NCBI GenBank assembly: GCA_000708525.1
Contig: JMRP01000001.1
Span: 248,001-312,000 of the forward strand
Source: Cyanobium sp. CACIAM 14
Lineage (GTDB): Bacteria; Cyanobacteriota; Cyanobacteriia; PCC-6307; Cyanobiaceae
Direction of reading: 5' to 3'
DNA length: 64,000 bases
The notes under the pieces are model-generated. The model was not told where the DNA came from and ran no database searches. It saw only the letters and a list, made by a program, of their open reading frames with translations. A program made the position numbers and the translations under genes. This document shows, piece by piece, positions 1 through 10,066 of this stretch. How positions within the stretch are numbered: position 1 is the first letter of the stretch; every line of letters begins with the position of its first letter.

Positions 1-1512
1 GGCAGCCGCGGATCCGCCGCCGCCCGCCCCCGCCGTCCCGGCGGGACCTACGGGCGGGAGAAGCCTGCCTACGACCGCGACGAGCGCCGCGGCGAGCGGC
101 CGGGCGTCAATCCCTACGGGCGGCGTTCCTACCAAGGCCGTCCCGATGCGGACGGCCCCTCACCCTGGCGTGATGGCGAGGGCCGGCAGGCGGGCGAGCG
201 CCGAGGCGGAGACCGTTTTCCGGCGCCACGTCCCTCCTTCGGCCGTCCCGGCACGGGTGCCCCGCGCCCCGGCAGCGGCCGCCCGACGGCGACCCGGCCC
301 GGTGGCGCCCGGCGCGGCCCCGCGCCCTTCCGGGAGTCGGACCGCGGGCCCCGCTTCCTTCAGGGCCGCAGATCTCCGGACGGGCCGGCTCCCGCCGGGT
401 CGGCCACGGACGTCCGGGCTGAGGGCGACGTCTTCGCCGCCGCTGCTCCCAGCGACCTGATCTGGGGTCGTCACTCCTGCCAGGCGACGCTCGAGAGCGG
501 TCGCCCGATCCATCGGGTGTGGTGCACTCCCGAGATGCGCTTCAGTCCACGGTTCCTGCAGTTGCTGCGCGAAGCGAAGGCCTCCGGCGTCCTCGTGGAG
601 GAGGTCACCTGGGCCCGCCTGGGGCAGATCAGCGGCGGCGCCGTCCATCAGGGAATCGTGCTGCAACCCGCCGCCGCCGAGACCCTCGATCTGGCAAGCC
701 TGATCGAAGGTTGCCGCGAGATCGGCGAGGCGCCCCTGCTGATCGCCGTGGATGGCCTCACCGATCCCCAGAATCTCGGCGCGATCGTGCGCAGCGCCGA
801 GGCCCTCGGCGCCCATGGCATGGTGCTGCCCCAGCGGCGCAATGCCGGACTCACCGGTTCTGTGGCGAAGGTGGCCGCCGGAGCCCTCGAGCACCTGCCG
901 GTGGCCCGGGTGGTGAATCTCAACCGGTCGCTCGAGGCCCTCAAGCAGGAGGGCTACCGGGTGGTGGGCCTGGCCGAGGAGGGCACGGTGAGCCTGGAGG
1001 AGGCGGATCTGGAGGGCCCCCTGGTGGTGGTGACCGGCTCCGAGGGGGATGGTCTCTCCCTGCTCACCCGCCGCTCCTGTGACCAGCTGGTGCGCATTCC
1101 CCTGCGGGGGGCCACCCCCAGCCTGAACGCCTCGGTGGCCACCGCCCTGCTGCTCTACGAAGTGGCGCGCCGCGGCTGGATGCGGGGGCTGCGGGGCGCC
1201 GCCCCGGCGCCCAGGATCGTGCGCCCTTCGATGCCCGCCCCACCCGATCCCTACCCGGAGGACGCCGAGACCGCCGCTGCGGTACCGCCGATGGAGGCGG
1301 AGCCGGCTGCGGCAGCGGCGATGGCCCCGGAGCCGCAGCCCGCTGACGCCGCCGAAGCCGAGCGGCCCGAAGTGCAGCCGCCTCCGTCCGAACCGGCCCC
1401 TCCTCAGGCGGTGGCACCCGCAGGCGAGGAGCCTGCGTCTCCGGCAACCGGCGAGCCGCTGCCCTATTCCTTCGCTCCTCCCGCCGGTTTCGATGGCGAC
1501 ATCCGCCTCTGA
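1..1512 (+). CDS. rlmB: TrmH/SpoU-family 23S rRNA (guanosine-2'-O)-methyltransferase (RlmB-like), 5' partial at window edge
   Basis: Frame 1 is open from base 1 through the listed 517..1512 ORF; SPOUT motifs VDGLTDPQNLGAIVRSAEALGAHG and VTGSEGDGLS...IPLRGATPSLNASVATALLLYE; long Arg/Gly/Pro-rich N-terminal extension and Pro/Ala/Glu-rich tail. Confidence 0.9.
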   Translation, partial: GSRGSAAARPRRPGGTYGREKPAYDRDERRGERPGVNPYGRRSYQGRPDADGPSPWRDGEGRQAGERRGGDRFPAPRPSFGRPGTGAPRPGSGRPTATRPGGARRGPAPFRESDRGPRFLQGRRSPDGPAPAGSATDVRAEGDVFAAAAPSDLIWGRHSCQATLESGRPIHRVWCTPEMRFSPRFLQLLREAKASGVLVEEVTWARLGQISGGAVHQGIVLQPAAAETLDLASLIEGCREIGEAPLLIAVDGLTDPQNLGAIVRSAEALGAHGMVLPQRRNAGLTGSVAKVAAGALEHLPVARVVNLNRSLEALKQEGYRVVGLAEEGTVSLEEADLEGPLVVVTGSEGDGLSLLTRRSCDQLVRIPLRGATPSLNASVATALLLYEVARRGWMRGLRGAAPAPRIVRPSMPAPPDPYPEDAETAAAVPPMEAEPAAAAAMAPEPQPADAAEAERPEVQPPPSEPAPPQAVAPAGEEPASPATGEPLPYSFAPPAGFDGDIRL

Positions 1513-1572
1513 GGCCCGCGGCGACAGGGTGCCGATGGCCCCTCAGAATGGCCTCTTCGCCGCTCCCGCCCC

Positions 1573-1824
1573 ATGAATCCCCTGCTCTGGTCCGCGCGCG
1601 GCATCGCCAATGCGTTGGGCCTGGCCTGGTGGGCGCGTGTGGAGACCCGTTCCCCGGATGCTGTCTACTGGTTCGGCCCGTTCGTGCGGCGTCGCACCCT
1701 GGAGGCGGCCCTGCCGGCCTTTCTCGACGATCTGCGCGGCGAATCCCCGGCCTCCCTCGAGCACCACTGTCTGCGCACCCGACGGGGGGAGCCGCTCACC
1801 GAAGCCCCCGATCTGGCCGACTGA
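1573..1824 (+). CDS. DUF1816-type small cyanobacterial protein
   Basis: MNPLLWSARGIANALGLAWWARVETRSPDAVYWFGPFVRRRTLEAALPAFLDDL resembles the DUF1816 pattern (WW..I/VET..P...Y.FGPF). Confidence 0.75.
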   Translation: MNPLLWSARGIANALGLAWWARVETRSPDAVYWFGPFVRRRTLEAALPAFLDDLRGESPASLEHHCLRTRRGEPLTEAPDLAD

Positions 1825-1854
1825 TAGCGTCCAACACAGCTGGCAAGCGGTTGG

Positions 1855-3327
1855 ATGGGCATCGCCGAATGGCGGGAGCGGCTGCGGCGGGGCGAGGTGT
1901 CGGCCCGGGAGATCACCGATCAGCACCTGGCGCGAATCGCTGCGGTGGACCCCACGGTGCACGCCTTCCTCGAGGTGACCGCGGAGCGGGCCCGCTCCGA
2001 TGCCGACCGCATCGATGCCGCCCTGGCCGCCGGTGAGCCCCTCGGCCCCCTGGCCGGCATCCCTCTGGCCATCAAGGACAACCTCTGCACGCGGGGGATC
2101 CGCACCACCTGCTCCAGCCGCATGCTGGAGACGTTCGTTCCCCCCTACGAATCCACCGTCACCGAGCGCCTCTGGCAGGCGGGGGCCGTGCTGCTGGGCA
2201 AGACGAACCTCGACGAGTTCGCCATGGGCAGCTCCACCGAGACCTCGGCCTTCGGGGCCAGCCGAAATCCCTGGAATCCCGAGAGGGTCCCCGGCGGCAG
2301 TTCCGGTGGCAGCGCCGCCGCCGTCGCCGCCGGCGAATGCCTGGCCTCCCTGGGCTCGGACACCGGTGGTTCGATCCGCCAGCCCGCCAGCTTCTGCGGG
2401 GTGGTGGGCCTCAAGCCCACCTACGGACGGGTGAGCCGCTGGGGCCTTGTGGCTTTCGCCTCCTCGCTCGACCAGGTGGGGCCGTTCAGCAGCAGCGTCG
2501 CCGACGCCGCCGAACTCCTGCAGGTGATCGCCGGGGAGGATCCCCGTGACGCCACCTGTCTGCGGGCGCCGGTCCCCGACTACGGCGCCGACCTGGAGAA
2601 GCCCATCCGTGGCCTGCGGGTGGGGCTGATCCGGGAGTGCTTCGATCAGGAGGGTCTGGATCCGGAGGTGAAGACCTCCGTGCTGGCCGCCGCAGCCCAG
2701 CTGGAAGCCCTGGGCTGCGAGCTGGTGGAGGTGAGCTGTCCCCGCTTCAACGACGGCATCGCCACGTATTACGTGATCGCCCCGTCGGAGGCCTCCGCCA
2801 ACCTCGCCCGCTACGACGGCGTCAAGTACGGCTACCGGGCCGCCGCCGCCGATCCCGGCAGCGACAGCCTGGCCGCCATGACGGCCCGCAGCCGGGCCGA
2901 GGGATTCGGCGAGGAGGTGCAGCGGCGCATCCTGATCGGCACCTATGCCCTCTCCGCCGGCTACGTGGATGCCTATTACCACAAGGCCCAGCAGGTGCGC
3001 ACGTTGATCCGGCGCGACTTCGACCGGGCCTTCGCGGCGGTGGACGTGCTGCTCACCCCCACCTCGCCCACCACGGCCTTTCCGAGTGGTGCCCATGCGG
3101 GCGACCCCCTGGCCATGTATCTCGCCGATCTGCTCACGATCCCGGCCAACCTGGCCGGCCTGCCGGCCATCAGCCTGCCCTGCGGCTTCGACGGCCAGGG
3201 CTTGCCCATCGGTCTGCAGCTGATCGCCGGCGTCCTGGAGGAGCCGAAGCTCCTGCGGGTGGCCCACCAGTACGAGCGGGCGGCGGCGGTGATGGCGGCC
3301 CGTCCGGTGGCGCCTCTGGTGGCCTGA
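1855..3327 (+). CDS. gatA: Asp-tRNA(Asn)/Glu-tRNA(Gln) amidotransferase subunit A
   Basis: Amidase signature: [87 protein letters not shown]. Confidence 0.97.
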   Translation: MGIAEWRERLRRGEVSAREITDQHLARIAAVDPTVHAFLEVTAERARSDADRIDAALAAGEPLGPLAGIPLAIKDNLCTRGIRTTCSSRMLETFVPPYESTVTERLWQAGAVLLGKTNLDEFAMGSSTETSAFGASRNPWNPERVPGGSSGGSAAAVAAGECLASLGSDTGGSIRQPASFCGVVGLKPTYGRVSRWGLVAFASSLDQVGPFSSSVADAAELLQVIAGEDPRDATCLRAPVPDYGADLEKPIRGLRVGLIRECFDQEGLDPEVKTSVLAAAAQLEALGCELVEVSCPRFNDGIATYYVIAPSEASANLARYDGVKYGYRAAAADPGSDSLAAMTARSRAEGFGEEVQRRILIGTYALSAGYVDAYYHKAQQVRTLIRRDFDRAFAAVDVLLTPTSPTTAFPSGAHAGDPLAMYLADLLTIPANLAGLPAISLPCGFDGQGLPIGLQLIAGVLEEPKLLRVAHQYERAAAVMAARPVAPLVA

Positions 3328-3439
3328 AGCGGCGTCCGAGGCGGGGGCTTCCAGCGACGGCACACCAGCAGTAGTGTGCCGATCGGCCCCTCCCCCCTCC
3401 GGTGGTGGCGCCTGCCTGCCCTCGTCCGTCTCCTCCGCC

Positions 3440-6400
3440 GTGGCCTTCGTTCCGCTCCACAACCACAGCGACTACAGCCTGCTGGACGGGGCCAGCCAGC
3501 TGCCGGCGATGGTGGAGCGGGCCGTGGAGCTGGGCATGCCCGCCCTCGCCCTGACCGACCACGGCGTCATGTATGGCGCCATCGAGTTGCTGAAGCTCTG
3601 CACGAAGGCCGGTATCAAGCCGATCATCGGCAACGAGATGTACGTGATCAACGGCTCGATCGACGATCCGCAGCCGAAGAAGGAGCGTCGTTACCACCTG
3701 GTCGTGCTGGCGAAGAACGCCACCGGCTACCGCAACCTCGTCAAGCTCACCAGCATCAGCCACCTGCGCGGCATGCGGGGCCGGGGGATCTTCGCGCGGG
3801 CCTGCATCGACAAGGAACTGCTGAGGCAATACAGCGAAGGGCTGATCGTGGCCACCGCCTGCCTCGGCGGTGAGATCCCCCAGGCGATCCTGCGGGGCCG
3901 GCCCGACGTCGCCCGCGACGTCGCGAGCTGGTACCGGGAGGTGTTCGCCGACGACTTCTACCTGGAGATCCAGGACCACGGCGGTCTCGAGGATCGCATC
4001 GTCAACGTCGAGATGGCCCGCATCGGCGCCGAGCTGGACATTCCCCTGATCGCCACCAATGACGCCCACTACCTCACCAGCGGCGACGTGGAGGCCCATG
4101 ACGCCCTGCTCTGCGTGCTCACGGGCAAGCTCATCACCGACGAGAAACGCCTCCGTTACACCGGTACCGAGTACATCAAGAGCGAGGCGGAGATGGCCCG
4201 CCTGTTCGGCGACCACCTCGAACCGGAGGTGATTGCGGCCGCCATCGCCAATACCGCCGCCGTGGCCGAGAAGGTGGAGGACTACGACATCCTCGGCCGC
4301 TACCAGATGCCCCGCTTCCCGATCCCCGAGGGCCACAGCGCCGTGAGCTACCTCAGTGCGGTGAGCCACGAGGGCCTGCGCCATCGCCTGTCACTGGACG
4401 ACGATGCGCCGATCGATCCCGGCTACGCCGAGCGCCTCGCCTTCGAGCTGCAGGTGATGGAGCAGATGGGCTTTCCCACCTACTTCCTGGTGGTCTGGGA
4501 CTACATCCGGTTCGCCCGTGAGAACGGGATCCCCGTGGGGCCGGGCCGCGGTTCGGCTGCCGGATCCCTTGTGGCCTATGCCCTGGGCATCACCAACATC
4601 GATCCGGTGCGGCATGGCCTTCTCTTCGAGCGCTTCCTCAATCCCGAGCGCAAGTCGATGCCCGACATCGACACCGATTTCTGCATCGAACGCCGCGGCG
4701 AGGTGATCGACTACGTCACCCGGCGCTACGGCGAGGACAAGGTCGCCCAGATCATCACCTTCAACCGCATGACCTCCAAGGCCGTGCTGAAGGATGTGGC
4801 CCGGGTGCTCGACATTCCCTACGGCGAGGCCGACCGGCTGGCGAAGCTGATCCCCGTGGCCCGCGGCAAGCCCGCCAAGCTCGCCGAGATGATCGGTCCG
4901 GACTCTCCCAATGCGGAGTTCCGCGAGAAGTACGAGAACGATCCCAAGGTGCGCCATTGGGTGGATCTGGCCCGCCGCATCGAGGGCACCAACAAGACCT
5001 TCGGCGTCCATGCGGCAGGGGTGGTGATCGCCGCCGATCCGCTCGATGAACTGGTGCCGCTGCAGCGCAACAACGACGGTCAGGTCATCACCCAGTACTT
5101 CATGGAGGACGTGGAGGCGATGGGGCTGCTGAAGATGGACTTCCTCGGCCTCAAGAACCTCACCATGATCGAGAAGACGCTGGATCTGGTCGAGCAGAGC
5201 GTCGGCGAGAGGATCGATCCGGAGGCCCTTCCCCCCCAGGACGAGAAGACCTTCGCCCTGCTCGCCCGCGGCGACCTGGAAGGCATCTTCCAGCTGGAAT
5301 CCAGCGGCATGCGCCAGATCGTGCGCGATCTCAAGCCCTCCTCGCTGGAGGACATCTCCTCGATTCTTGCCCTCTACCGGCCCGGACCTCTCGATGCCGG
5401 CCTGATCCCCAAGTTCATCAATCGCAAGCACGGCCGTGAGGCCATCGACGTGGCCCACGCCAAGCTGGAGCCGATCCTGAAGGAGACCTACGGCATCATG
5501 GTCTACCAGGAGCAGATCATGCGCATCGCCCAGGATCTTGCCGGTTATTCCCTTGGTGAGGCCGATCTTCTCCGCCGTGCCATGGGCAAGAAGAAGGTGT
5601 CGGAGATGCAGAAGCATCGTCAGCAGTTCGTGAACGGAGCCAGCGAACGCGGCGTGGATCAACGGATCGCCGAGGAGCTCTTCGACCAGATGGTGCTGTT
5701 CGCCGAGTACTGCTTCAACAAGAGCCATTCCACCGCCTATGGCGCCGTCACCTACCAGACCGCCTATCTGAAGGCGCACCACCCGGTGGCCTACATGGCG
5801 GCCCTGCTCACGGTGAATGCCGGCGCCAGCGACAAGGTGCAGCGCTACATCGCCAACTGCCAGGCGATGGGCATCGAGGTGATGCCGCCGGATGTGAACG
5901 CCTCGGGCATCGATTTCACGCCCGTGGGCACGAAGATCCTCTTCGGTCTCTCGGCGGTGCGCAACCTGGGCGAAGGGGCCATCCGCCAGCTGATCGAGGC
6001 GCGCGCCAGTGACGGCCCCTTCCTGCATCTGGCCGATCTCTGCGACCGGCTCTCCGGCCAGCAGCTCAACCGCCGGGCGATCGAATCCCTGATCCACTGC
6101 GGCGCCCTCGACGGCCTCGAGCCGAACGCCAACCGGGCGCAGCTGATGGCCGATCTGGATCTGGTGCTCGACTGGGCCGGCTCCCGCGCCCGCGACCGGG
6201 CCAGCGGCCAGGGCAACCTCTTCGATCTGTTCACCGCAGCCACTGACGGGGCGGCGGCGGTGGAAGCCCCCGCCCCTCCGAAGGCCGCCCCGGTTGCCGA
6301 CTACGCCCCCACCGAGAAGCTCAAGCTCGAAAAGGAGCTCCTCGGCTTCTACATCTCCGATCATCCGCTGCGGCAGCTGGCCTCCCAGGTGCGGCTGCTC

Positions 6401-6958
6401 ACGCCGATCGGCCTGGCCAACCTGGAGGAGATGGCCGACAAGGCCAGGGTGAGCGTGGTGGTGATGGTGAGCGAGATCCGTCAGGTGACCACCCGCAAGG
6501 GTGATCGCATGGCGGTGCTGCAGCTCGAGGACCTCACCGGCTCCTGCGAGGCGGTGGTGTTTCCCAAGAGCTATGCCCGACTGGCTGACCACCTGATGGT
6601 GGATGCGCGGCTGCTCCTGTGGGCCGGGGTGGACCGCCGCGATGACCGGGTGCAGCTGCTGGTCGACGACTGCCGCAGCATCGAGGACCTGCAGCTGGTC
6701 ATGGTCGAACTGGCCCCGGAGCAGGCCGGTGACATCGCCGTGCAGCACCGCCTGCGGGAATGCCTGACGCGCCACCGCCCCGGCCAGGAGGAGGCCGGCG
6801 TGAGGGTGCCGGTGGTGGCGATGGTGAAGCAGGAGGACCAGACACGGTTCGTCCGCCTGGGAGGCCAGTTCTGTGTCGCCGATGCGGCGGCGGCGGTTCA
6901 GACCCTGGCCTCCGCCGAGTTCAGAGCCTGGCTGCGCTCACCCCTGGGGGCGGCCTGA
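3440..6958 (+). CDS. dnaE: DNA polymerase III subunit alpha
   Basis: PHP domain [18 protein letters not shown]; polymerase core [45 protein letters not shown] start at 3440 is more likely than ORF start 3374. Confidence 0.97.
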   Translation: MAFVPLHNHSDYSLLDGASQLPAMVERAVELGMPALALTDHGVMYGAIELLKLCTKAGIKPIIGNEMYVINGSIDDPQPKKERRYHLVVLAKNATGYRNLVKLTSISHLRGMRGRGIFARACIDKELLRQYSEGLIVATACLGGEIPQAILRGRPDVARDVASWYREVFADDFYLEIQDHGGLEDRIVNVEMARIGAELDIPLIATNDAHYLTSGDVEAHDALLCVLTGKLITDEKRLRYTGTEYIKSEAEMARLFGDHLEPEVIAAAIANTAAVAEKVEDYDILGRYQMPRFPIPEGHSAVSYLSAVSHEGLRHRLSLDDDAPIDPGYAERLAFELQVMEQMGFPTYFLVVWDYIRFARENGIPVGPGRGSAAGSLVAYALGITNIDPVRHGLLFERFLNPERKSMPDIDTDFCIERRGEVIDYVTRRYGEDKVAQIITFNRMTSKAVLKDVARVLDIPYGEADRLAKLIPVARGKPAKLAEMIGPDSPNAEFREKYENDPKVRHWVDLARRIEGTNKTFGVHAAGVVIAADPLDELVPLQRNNDGQVITQYFMEDVEAMGLLKMDFLGLKNLTMIEKTLDLVEQSVGERIDPEALPPQDEKTFALLARGDLEGIFQLESSGMRQIVRDLKPSSLEDISSILALYRPGPLDAGLIPKFINRKHGREAIDVAHAKLEPILKETYGIMVYQEQIMRIAQDLAGYSLGEADLLRRAMGKKKVSEMQKHRQQFVNGASERGVDQRIAEELFDQMVLFAEYCFNKSHSTAYGAVTYQTAYLKAHHPVAYMAALLTVNAGASDKVQRYIANCQAMGIEVMPPDVNASGIDFTPVGTKILFGLSAVRNLGEGAIRQLIEARASDGPFLHLADLCDRLSGQQLNRRAIESLIHCGALDGLEPNANRAQLMADLDLVLDWAGSRARDRASGQGNLFDLFTAATDGAAAVEAPAPPKAAPVADYAPTEKLKLEKELLGFYISDHPLRQLASQVRLLTPIGLANLEEMADKARVSVVVMVSEIRQVTTRKGDRMAVLQLEDLTGSCEAVVFPKSYARLADHLMVDARLLLWAGVDRRDDRVQLLVDDCRSIEDLQLVMVELAPEQAGDIAVQHRLRECLTRHRPGQEEAGVRVPVVAMVKQEDQTRFVRLGGQFCVADAAAAVQTLASAEFRAWLRSPLGAA

Positions 6959-7405
6959 GCCGGAGCCTGCGGCGCTCCGCGACCCCTGGCGCATGGCCTT
7001 CACCGAGTCCCGCACCCGGCCGATGTTCACGCCGATCTGCTCGAACCCCAGCAGACTGCCGGGCCCGTCTTCCCAGCTGGCGGAAAGTACCCCGTAGCTG
7101 AGGCCCAGCAGCCCCAGGACAAAGAACGCGCCGGAGCCGGCAAGGGTGAGCCCGGGGGCGATGTCGAGTACGCCGCGGCTGACGAGCAGGTAGCTGGCAA
7201 CGATCACTCCCATCCCCAGCAGGGTCGGGGTACCCGTGGCGACGGCGATGCGCCGCACCATGCGGGCCGCCACCGCATCGGGTATCACCTGTTGGCGGGG
7301 GGGCGAACTGGTGTTCTGACCTCTGCGGGCCGCCTGGGCTGCCCTGTCGCTGCCGTCCTTCCCGGCGGCGGAGCCGAAGGCTGGCGGTCTGGGCCGGCGG
7401 GCCAT
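6938..7405 (-). CDS. PAM68-family (DUF3464) photosystem assembly-type membrane protein
   Basis: Two TM segments plus [42 protein letters not shown]; overlaps the 3' end of dnaE by 21 nt. Confidence 0.85.
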   Translation of the reverse strand: MARRPRPPAFGSAAGKDGSDRAAQAARRGQNTSSPPRQQVIPDAVAARMVRRIAVATGTPTLLGMGVIVASYLLVSRGVLDIAPGLTLAGSGAFFVLGLLGLSYGVLSASWEDGPGSLLGFEQIGVNIGRVRDSVKAMRQGSRSAAGSGSGRPQG

Positions 7406-7415
7406 CGAACCGACC

Positions 7416-7685
7416 TCAGCCGCGGATGCCGAGCTTGGCGATCAGGGTGGCGTAGCGCTCCTCGCTCTGCCGGCGCAGGTAGCCGAGCAGCCGCTTGCGG
7501 CGGCCGATCATCTTGAGCAGCCCCTGGCGGGAGGAGAAGTCGTGGATGTTCTTCTGGAGGTGACCGCTGAGTTGCTGGATCCGCTCGCTCAGCATGGCGA
7601 CCTGCACCTCCACCGACCCGGTATCGGTGCCGTGGGCCTGGTGGGTGTTGATCAGTTCCTGTTTCCTGGTGGTGGTGAGCGGCAT
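7416..7685 (-). CDS. rpsO: 30S ribosomal protein S15
   Basis: [72 protein letters not shown]. Confidence 0.97.
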   Translation of the reverse strand: MPLTTTRKQELINTHQAHGTDTGSVEVQVAMLSERIQQLSGHLQKNIHDFSSRQGLLKMIGRRKRLLGYLRRQSEERYATLIAKLGIRG

Positions 7686-7756
7686 GGGCGGAGCTGAGCC
7701 CGGACGGAGCAAACCAACACCTTAACGCGCGGCCCGATGGCTCCTCCCCCCTCGCC

Positions 7757-8410
7757 TCAGGCCACGGCCCGGGACAGCCAGCGCAGACACTCACGCAGCC
7801 AGTCGTCCGGACCGTCCGCCTCCGCCAACCCACCCGCGGCGACCGCCCGCAGGGCCCGGTGGATTTCCAGCGGCTCGTAGCCCAGGGCCGCCAGGGTGAT
7901 CTGCACCTCGTCGCGGCAGGGGCCGGAAGGGGCGGAGGCCAAGGTGCCATCGCCGCTCTCCTCGGCGTCCAGCGGATCCACCAGGCCGGCGAAGCGCTCC
8001 TGCAGCCGGCGGCGCAGTTCCACCGCCAGCCGTTCGGCCGTGCGTTTTCCCACCCCGGGGGCCTGGCAGAGGCTGCGCAGATCGCTGTGGACGATGGCGC
8101 GCACCAGCGCCTCCACCTCCAGCACCCCCAGGAGGGCCAGCGCCATCTGGGGCCCGACGCCGCTCACCGCCACCAGTTCGCGGAACAGGTCCCTTTCCTG
8201 GCGGGTGGCGAAGCCGTAGAGGGTCCAGGCGTCGTCGCGGATGCTGTGGTGCACGTGCAGGCTCAGATCGCTGCCCGCCTCGGGCAGCCGCTGCCACTGT
8301 CGGCTGCTGAGCTGCACCTCGTAGCCCACCCCCTGGCAGATCAGCAGCACCCCGCAGCGGTGAGCCTGTTGCCATTGTTCGGCCACGCGCCCCTGCAGCC
8401 AGCCGATCAT
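7757..8410 (-). CDS. ruvA: Holliday junction branch migration protein RuvA
   Basis: MIGWLQGRVAEQW...LLICQGVGYEVQLSSRQW...ELVAVSGVGPQMALALLG...APGVGKRTAERLAVELR. Confidence 0.95.
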   Translation of the reverse strand: MIGWLQGRVAEQWQQAHRCGVLLICQGVGYEVQLSSRQWQRLPEAGSDLSLHVHHSIRDDAWTLYGFATRQERDLFRELVAVSGVGPQMALALLGVLEVEALVRAIVHSDLRSLCQAPGVGKRTAERLAVELRRRLQERFAGLVDPLDAEESGDGTLASAPSGPCRDEVQITLAALGYEPLEIHRALRAVAAGGLAEADGPDDWLRECLRWLSRAVA

Positions 8411-8906
8411 GGTCGAACGCGCATCGGAACCCATGCTGCCCCTCCTGCCAACCCCCCACCGTCGCCGCACGGCGCTGGTCGCGCGGGTGCTGGCACCGCT
8501 GCTGAGCCTGGTGCTGCTGCTGGGGGCCTGCGACCGGGTCGGCCAGCCTCCCAGGGGTGTGCTGCTCGATGCCCTCTCCCTGCAGATCCAGCTCACCCAG
8601 GGGGCCATCGCCCGGGCCCTGGATCTGGAGGCCACCGGACTGCCCGAGGTGAGCCGGGTTCGGGTGGAGCGGCAGGAGGATGTGTCGATCGGGGACAGCC
8701 GGGGCCTTCACCTGGCCGGCCGCTTCGACTGGCGCCTCCCCGGTGATGCCATTCGCGTCGACAGTCCGTTCGAGCTCTACCTGCAGCGGGGGGACAAAGG
8801 GCAGAGCTGGCGGCTGGCTCGGCCCAGCGGCAGCCGCGATGGCACCCGTCAGGACTGGATCACCGATCCCCTGCCACTGCCGGGCCTTCCGGGCGGTGCC
8901 GGTTGA
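8409..8906 (+). CDS. hypothetical lipoprotein-like secreted protein
   Basis: N-terminal basic/hydrophobic signal followed by lipobox-like LLLGAC; start codon overlaps the ruvA start codon on the opposite strand. Confidence 0.6.
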   Translation: MVERASEPMLPLLPTPHRRRTALVARVLAPLLSLVLLLGACDRVGQPPRGVLLDALSLQIQLTQGAIARALDLEATGLPEVSRVRVERQEDVSIGDSRGLHLAGRFDWRLPGDAIRVDSPFELYLQRGDKGQSWRLARPSGSRDGTRQDWITDPLPLPGLPGGAG

Positions 8907-9430
8907 TCCTCTCCCAGGCTGAGCCGGCGGCTCTTCCGGGGCAGGGTGAGACGCCGTACGACCAGGCCGATCAGCACAACCCGGCAGACGAAGTTCCTGG
9001 CACCGAGCACCGGGGAGGGCATCGGGCCGGATCGATCCCGCCGGCCTCCGGAGGGCTTGAAAGTGAACGATTCACCCCCGCACCAGGCATGAGAGGAACC
9101 CCGTTCCCAGCGCCGGGGGGATGCAGGACTCGGAGGTGGCTGCGCACCGAGGGGAACTCCGTCCTCAGGGTGCTCACGCCGGGGTTGATGAAGAGGGCGA
9201 TCAGCGGCGCCTCCGGCCGGGCCGGATCCCGAACCTCCGACAGAATCCGCTGACGGCCGGGTGCCCAGGGCACTGACGGCAAGGATCGTGCCCGATGCCG
9301 CTGATGTGGCGAGTCCCGCAGGCCACCCCCCGAGCCCCGCAGCGCCCTCTTCCGACTGCGTTCATTCTTCGTTAATGTCTTTTCAGGTCCACCGGGTCGA
9401 GATGGGCTGCGCCGCGTCGTTCTCTCAGCC

Positions 9431-10066
9431 ATGCCCTCCCGCTGTCTGATCGTCGAGGATCACGAGATGTTCGCCCAGCTTGTGGGCGGGCTGCTGCGCA
9501 GCTCCTGCGACCTCGAGATCGTGGCGATCGCCCCCTCGGTGGCCGAGGCGCTGGCGGCCGTCGATCGCCATCGGCCCGGCCTGCTGATCCTTGACCTCGA
9601 TCTGCCCGATGGGTCCGGCCTGGCGGTGGTCGAGCATCTGCTCGGGTTGGTGCCCAAGGCCCGCGTGGTGGTGCTCTCGGCCCAGGCCAGCCAGTTCGTC
9701 TGTCCGGAAGCGCTTCAGAAGGCCGTGATCGCGGTGGTGGACAAGACCCAGGCCTGGGACGTGCTCGTCGCCCAGGTCGCCGCCTACGTGCGCAGCGTGG
9801 GGATCCGATCCGCCTCGCTGTTCTCGCTGGAGCGCCTGGCCTGCCTGACCGGCCGTGAGCACGATGTGTTGCGCCTGCTCGGGCGGGGCGAACCCAGCAA
9901 GACGATCGCACGTGCCCTCGGCCTCACGCTGAGCACCGTGGAAACCCATCGGCGCAACATCGCCGCCAAGCTCGGGATCAGCGGCGCCGAGCTGATCCGG
10001 CTGGCCGTGCTCCACAATCTCTCCGAGCCTCCACCACCGGCGGGAGCGGTGGACCTGCCCGACTAG
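9431..10066 (+). CDS. NarL/LuxR-family response regulator
   Basis: Receiver domain (LIVEDHEMF, LLILDLDLPDGSGL, VVVLSAQ) and LuxR HTH (LTGREHDVLRLLGRGEPSKTIARALGLTLSTVETHRRNIAAKLGI). Confidence 0.93.
   Translation: MPSRCLIVEDHEMFAQLVGGLLRSSCDLEIVAIAPSVAEALAAVDRHRPGLLILDLDLPDGSGLAVVEHLLGLVPKARVVVLSAQASQFVCPEALQKAVIAVVDKTQAWDVLVAQVAAYVRSVGIRSASLFSLERLACLTGREHDVLRLLGRGEPSKTIARALGLTLSTVETHRRNIAAKLGISGAELIRLAVLHNLSEPPPPAGAVDLPD

Noticed and set aside
160-894. Long minus-strand ORF opposite rlmB, and many similar long antisense ORFs (e.g. 1543-3462 -, 4391-6775 -, 10990-12582 +, 13640-15118 -, 26315-28477 -, 34761-37046 -, 54180-56846 -)
   Set aside because: Shadow ORFs expected from high GC3 codon bias; translations are His/Gly/Gln-rich without family motifs and lie opposite well-supported genes.
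8971-9432. 153-aa minus-strand ORF in the gap before the response regulator
   Set aside because: Arg/Pro/Ser-rich composition, no recognisable domain; not called as a gene.
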